Shown here one piece after another: positions 33,459-36,664 of a DNA stretch of 36,664 nucleotides (the stretch's first letter is position 1; every line of letters starts with the position of its first letter). A program made the translations under genes and the position numbers. The notes under the pieces were generated by a model that made no database searches, was not told the origin of the DNA, and saw only the letters and a list, made by a program, of their open reading frames with translations. Origin of the DNA: Syntrophorhabdaceae bacterium (GTDB taxonomy: Bacteria; Desulfobacterota; Syntrophorhabdia; Syntrophorhabdales; Syntrophorhabdaceae); assembly GCA_035541755.1 (NCBI GenBank), contig DATKMQ010000180.1, positions 1 to 36,664 on the forward strand. The letters are read 5' to 3'.

Positions 33459-34517
33459 CTACCCTCTGATTAGCTTCGTAGCCGAGTAGCTCGGTCCGAA
33501 CGTCGGAATAAAACAGGAATGCTTTCCGTCCCCTCCAACTACCAACACCACGATGTTTTCTCTTTTTGCCAGCGGCACGTATTCGCTTTCCACAAAGTCA
33601 CCGTACATCTCTTTACCCCCCTTCTTCCTTGCCATGATTTGTTCTTCGGGCATCCTATTAAGGGGAAATCGTGCGTACTCGAATATAAAATCCTTTATAT
33701 CATTTTTTGAAAAACCATCTTCTGCCAGCCTCTTGGCGTGTTCAGGGCATAACACAAGAAGGGGTTCGCCCATGAAGGTCCAAAGATTATTATTACCTGG
33801 GGTGGCCATGGTTCCCGCTGCGGTCATTAAAATCCCCTTTCCTGTGAGACTCTCGGACTCATGGATATTGTGGGGGCCTTCCGCCGCGAAGACTGTAACC
33901 GTCGAGTCGTCCATATTGAACCCGCGTTCAACATGCAAGGGTTGCCAAGGATTTTGTTCTTCGTTCTCGGCCACGCAATAGGTATATTTCGCTGGCTGTC
34001 CTTGCGTCGATTTATCGACTTCGCCGGGAACAGCCCCACCCACGTTGAGCATGATCAGTCGCAAAGCTCTTCCGATCGTTGCGTTTGCCCGACCGCCGGG
34101 GCCGAAGGCACTGGCACCTCCGTTGATACCGAGTTTTTTTGCAATGGGACCATTAATCACAACCAAGGCGCCGCACGGATGTGTAGTTGTTTGAATCGCC
34201 AAAATTCCGAACTTCTCGTCGGTAATCGACTCCACCGCAGCGATAACAACCGGCAGGTACTCGGGCAAGCAGCCTGCCATGACAGCGTTGACCGCTATCT
34301 TCTCCACTGTCGCAGAGCCGTTCAACGGGGGGAGCGTGGCGATCAGTTCCTGCGGGTCTCTGTTTACCGAAGACAGCGCCCTCAATACCCGCTCTTCCGT
34401 AGGCGCAACGATGGGTAATCCGTCTGTCCATCCCTTTTCATAGAAAAGCTGGCTCGCTGCGTCTGCAGATTCATCGACTTCCAGCTGTTCCGAAAGTAAT
34501 CTCGTCTTATTGGTCAT
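33459..34517 (-). CDS. UGSC-partner protein (homologous to the C-terminal domain of the 10551-12263 fusion)
   Basis: A 352-residue soluble protein of no proven function. Conserved with the fusion protein: FYEKGWTDGLPIVAPTEE, PPLNGSATVEKIAVNAVMAGCLPEYLPVVIAA, LVVINGPIAKKLGI, GGRANATIGRALRLIMLNVGG, CVAENEEQNPWQPLHVERGF, and a C-terminal VVGGDGKHSCFIP. A cysteine in VMAGCLP is shared by both. AAAGGAG lies upstream of the ATG at 34517. It follows the selenoprotein gene by about 80 bp. The fusion elsewhere in the window indicates that it works in contact with the UGSC protein. Confidence 0.88.
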   Translation of the reverse strand: MTNKTRLLSEQLEVDESADAASQLFYEKGWTDGLPIVAPTEERVLRALSSVNRDPQELIATLPPLNGSATVEKIAVNAVMAGCLPEYLPVVIAAVESITDEKFGILAIQTTTHPCGALVVINGPIAKKLGINGGASAFGPGGRANATIGRALRLIMLNVGGAVPGEVDKSTQGQPAKYTYCVAENEEQNPWQPLHVERGFNMDDSTVTVFAAEGPHNIHESESLTGKGILMTAAGTMATPGNNNLWTFMGEPLLVLCPEHAKRLAEDGFSKNDIKDFIFEYARFPLNRMPEEQIMARKKGGKEMYGDFVESEYVPLAKRENIVVLVVGGDGKHSCFIPTFGPSYSATKLIRG

Positions 34518-34599
34518 GAGCCTGAACTCCTTTGTATTTAAGGCATTCCGTCTTTCGACTGTTTCTCCGACCTCGTATGAACAGGGCCTACAATCGCAC

Positions 34600-35130
34600 C
34601 TAGCCAGTGAGGGCTTTTACTAATATATCGATCGACTTATCCGCTTTCTCCCTCACCTTTTCCGGCTCAAGGCCGCCGATGGGATGAGGAATCACCACGA
34701 GAGTCAGCGTGCTCAACCCCTTGGCCCTCGCCACAGTCTTAGCGAGGCCGACAAACTGATCACTCACAATGGCAGCGGTAGCTACACCACGTTTCTCAAA
34801 TTCTATGGCATCGTGGATACACCACGATGTGCATGATCCTCAGTCACCAATCCCACTGATAACCGCGTGGCATGTCCTGGCCAGTTCATCAAGGCGATCC
34901 TGCGGCGTGGGATTTGAGGAGCCAAGATGGCCTTTTTTCACATGTATTACCTGGGCCAGATTATACTTCTGACGTAGCAATTCTTCCACCCTCTTCACGT
35001 AAACATCGAAGTTAGGTTTCCCATTATCTACAATACAGATCACCTTTCCGTTCAGGTCCCCGATGCGGGAGCTCACCTGGCATTTTGACGCCGGCAACAC
35101 ACCGGCAGGGCTGAGCACTTTTATGACCAT
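34600..35130 (-). CDS. UGSC-family selenoprotein with in-frame UGA (Sec97)
   Basis: A 176-residue thioredoxin-like selenoprotein read through a UGA. The frame from ATG 35130 (GGGAGGTG upstream) runs ISGIGD, then UGA at 34842-34840, then GSCTSWCIHDAIEFEKRGVATAAIVSD and onward to TAG at 34602-34600. The motif Sec97-Gly98-Ser99-Cys100 is the signature of the UGSC family. Ten nt after the UGA is a perfect 8-bp hairpin with loop UGUAU, placed as a bacterial SECIS. After the UGA the frame stays open for 79 codons and keeps the homology to the fusion protein (for example PHPIGGLEPEKVREKADKSIDIL). A normal gene caller would stop at residue 96. It likely forms a selenenylsulfide and is reduced by the nearby TrxB-like enzyme. 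Confidence 0.9.
34809..34829 (-). promoter_or_regulatory. Candidate bacterial SECIS hairpin inside the selenoprotein gene
   Basis: On the coding strand CATCGTGG pairs perfectly with CCACGATG, leaving a 5-nt loop UGUAU with G at its second position. It begins 10 nt after the UGA, so its loop lies about 18 nt after that codon. This is where SelB-binding hairpins sit in bacterial selenoprotein mRNAs, and a G near the start of the loop is common in them. Confidence 0.8.
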
Positions 35131-35244
35131 TGTCGCTTCACCTCCCGAAATTGTTCCAATCCGTTAACCGCGATGGCCGTGTAGAAAGTATTTCTCATGG
35201 TTCTCTGCCTGTACTGTCACCAATATAATACTGTCTATAGATTT

Positions 35245-35679
35245 CTACATCCGCTTTGGCGTCAATGCCGCGGGCGGATATATCTTGAGTCTGGCCACCC
35301 TGTTGCCGCGAAACGTATACCACGCACTCACTCTATGCGCGACCCTATCACCTTTTTTGAGCGGTGTGATGTTATGATCGGGTACGTCTACCGTGGCATC
35401 CAGTTGAATAATAAGTTCCGCCGCCGCGACGTCGCCGGTGATCAGCAGTCTGACAGGGGTGATAGTTTCTTTGATGGCCTCTCCCCTGTGTACCCCCTTC
35501 ATATAGTTAATTACGTTATCTCGACCCGAGTATTCGAGACCTCCGGGATTCTCGTACACAACGTCTTCCGTAAAATAGTTGAGCGCTCCGTACTCGTAAC
35601 CCTTGGTGCTAAAGTCTCTGTAGAATTGCTCGAGTCTTTCCTTAGTCATTGTTGTATTTTCTGGGTTTCCAGCATTCAT
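35245..35679 (-). CDS. SnoaL/NTF2-like protein
   Basis: A 144-residue protein of the SnoaL-like (NTF2 fold) group. Seen: LEQFYRDFSTKGYEYGALNYFTEDVVYENPGGLEYSGRDNVINYMKGVHRG, typical for the first helix, tryptophan-free cavity and the F/V-x-x-x-G-R-x-x-I pattern, then WYTFRGNRVARLKIYPP. Members act as cyclases, isomerases or hydratases of small molecules. The start at 35679 is preferred since GAGAGGAA precedes it; the ATG at 35715 lies inside a 10-bp hairpin. It follows the TRAP binding protein and precedes the selenoprotein. Confidence 0.75.
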   Translation of the reverse strand: MNAGNPENTTMTKERLEQFYRDFSTKGYEYGALNYFTEDVVYENPGGLEYSGRDNVINYMKGVHRGEAIKETITPVRLLITGDVAAAELIIQLDATVDVPDHNITPLKKGDRVAHRVSAWYTFRGNRVARLKIYPPAALTPKRM

Positions 35680-35701
35680 GATCTGCAAATTCCTCTCATC
35701 A

Positions 35702-35727
35702 GCGTTGCCATTCATTCATGGCAACGC
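35702..35727. repeat. 10-bp perfect hairpin between dctP and the SnoaL-like gene
   Basis: GCGTTGCCAT and ATGGCAACGC pair perfectly around a 6-nt loop. It lies 47 bp downstream of the dctP stop codon. Lacking a T-run, it looks more like a stabilising structure at the 3' end of the binding protein mRNA than a terminator; such structures are common after periplasmic binding protein genes. Confidence 0.6.
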
Positions 35728-35773
35728 GCTATTCGCTCAGAGATGGTCCGTCCGCGGCCAGAGGCATATGTAT

Positions 35774-36664
35774 CTATTTCTGGTTCTTCTTTATCCAGTC
35801 CCTGATCCATGCCACTTCCTCGGCGGCAGGAAATCCTTTTGCACCTTTTTCCTTGATATATGCATCGTAAAGGGGGGCAACCTGCTGAGCCCATCTGTCC
35901 TCTTCTGCGCTGTCTAAATTAATAGTTTGGTGTTTATGGTCCGCAGCGATTTTAATTGATTCTGCATCTTTCTCATCCCAGATGGCGGCCATCTTTCCGG
36001 CGTATTCATTGCCGAGCTGTTCTATGATCTTCTGGATATCGGCCGGCAGAGATTCCCATTTCGTCTTGTTCATCGCTATAAAGCCTACTGCGGATACGGA
36101 TGTCTTACGGTTAACAGTCGTGTAGTCTGCCACTTCGTAGAATTTAAACTGGCCCACCGCCGCCCATGGATTAATAAGACCGTTCACCACCCCTTTTGAG
36201 ATGGCATCATACACATCGCTCGCTGGCATAACCACCGGCACCGCACCGAGAGCCTTCACGACATTCACCACCGCTCCGCCGGCGCATCTGATTTTCACTC
36301 CTTTCAGATCTTCGAGTTTTCTGATCGCTTTCTTTGTATGAAAGTATTGCGGTGATGGTGCCGTGAGAAAGAGAACCTTTACTCCATCCAATTCTTTAGG
36401 CTTGAATTTCTTGTAGAATTCATTGGCGAGCCTTGTCATTACGGCGGAGCTCGCACTTCCAGTGGGCAGATCGAGAATTTCCATTACAGGAAAACGCCCC
36501 GGGGTTATAGCAAAACTAGTCTCGCCGATATCCACAACGCCCTTAATGAGGGAATCGAATGTCTGATTAGGCGGCGTGAGCGTGCCCCCGGGAAAAAAAT
36601 CGACCTTTACCCTGCCGTTCGTCTTCGCCTCGATGTCCTTCCCAAATTCTCCGAGTGCGATGCT
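35774..36664 (-). CDS. dctP: TRAP transporter periplasmic binding protein DctP (partial, N-terminus outside window)
   Basis: The C-terminal 296 residues or so of a TRAP binding protein; the frame is open to base 36664 and the signal peptide lies beyond. Seen: SIALGEFGKDIEAKTNGRVKVDFFPGGTL, DIGETSFA, the ligand-arginine block KLEDLKGVKIRCAGG, and SDVYDAISKGVVNGLINPW. It is distinct from the DctP at 12448-13467. The permease genes are not in the window; they probably lie upstream or elsewhere. It leads into the selenoprotein cluster. Confidence 0.92.
   Translation of the reverse strand, partial: SIALGEFGKDIEAKTNGRVKVDFFPGGTLTPPNQTFDSLIKGVVDIGETSFAITPGRFPVMEILDLPTGSASSAVMTRLANEFYKKFKPKELDGVKVLFLTAPSPQYFHTKKAIRKLEDLKGVKIRCAGGAVVNVVKALGAVPVVMPASDVYDAISKGVVNGLINPWAAVGQFKFYEVADYTTVNRKTSVSAVGFIAMNKTKWESLPADIQKIIEQLGNEYAGKMAAIWDEKDAESIKIAADHKHQTINLDSAEEDRWAQQVAPLYDAYIKEKGAKGFPAAEEVAWIRDWIKKNQK

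Noticed and set aside
34840-35130. A complete 96-residue protein ending at the TGA at 34840
   Set aside because: The frame continues past the TGA with family-conserved sequence and a UGSC motif, so the TGA is read as selenocysteine.
1-36664. CRISPR array, tRNA or rRNA genes, prophage or complete insertion sequence
   Set aside because: No regularly spaced repeats, cloverleaf or rRNA-like sequence, integrase or transposase was seen in reading the window, though short RNA genes could escape reading by eye.

Overview
The window reads as a stretch of a Gram-negative, probably strictly anaerobic bacterial chromosome. The best guess is a Desulfobacterota / Syntrophorhabdus-like organism. That rests on gene content only: many secondary carboxylate transporters (TTT and TRAP), CaiB/BaiF CoA-transferases, MaoC-like dehydratases, an AprA/AprB-like flavoprotein-ferredoxin pair, and use of selenocysteine. 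No rRNA, tRNA, CRISPR array, phage gene or complete insertion sequence was seen. Every intact gene lies on the minus strand, so the operons read from high to low coordinates. The only plus-strand gene is a frame-disrupted cupin gene.

Region 1 (8810 to 1) is one long operon: MaoC-like protein, two TctC binding proteins, a second MaoC-like protein, two CaiB/BaiF CoA-transferases, a MarR regulator, TctB and the start of TctA. It looks like a system that imports a carboxylate, activates it as a CoA thioester and processes the acyl-CoA. Region 2 (10550 to 9151) is a lone MFS transporter next to an 89-bp element with 16-bp perfect terminal inverted repeats.

Region 3 (19172 to 10551) starts with an IclR regulator. 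An operon follows: a TRASH-type zinc protein, an AprA-like flavoprotein, a small two-cluster ferredoxin, a complete TRAP transporter (DctQ, DctM, DctP), and a two-domain protein whose N-terminal half resembles UGSC selenoproteins. The two IclR-side promoters share a TTCCATA-centred operator.

Region 4 (28448 to 19510) is a nine-gene operon under a near-consensus promoter: GntR regulator, D-cysteine desulfhydrase-like enzyme, RidA, PatB/MalY C-S lyase, and an OppABCDF-type ABC transporter. Two enzymes that can release 2-aminoacrylate flank the deaminase that removes it, so uptake and breakdown of a sulfur amino acid or peptide is the likely role.

Region 5 (36664 to 28752) holds a partial TRAP binding protein, a SnoaL-like protein, a UGSC selenoprotein, its partner protein, a thioredoxin reductase-like enzyme, an SGNH-fold protein with an altered nucleophile, an unknown 314-residue protein behind a 19-codon leader, a MarR regulator and the broken cupin gene.

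The most notable discovery is the selenoprotein at 34600-35130. It has an in-frame UGA at 34842-34840 inside a U-G-S-C motif, followed after 10 nt by a perfect 8-bp hairpin. Ordinary gene calling would cut it at 96 residues. The same two-protein system occurs fused at 10551-12263, where the Sec position is Ala. In both places it sits beside a TRAP transporter component, which suggests a little-described redox system tied to uptake of an organic acid.
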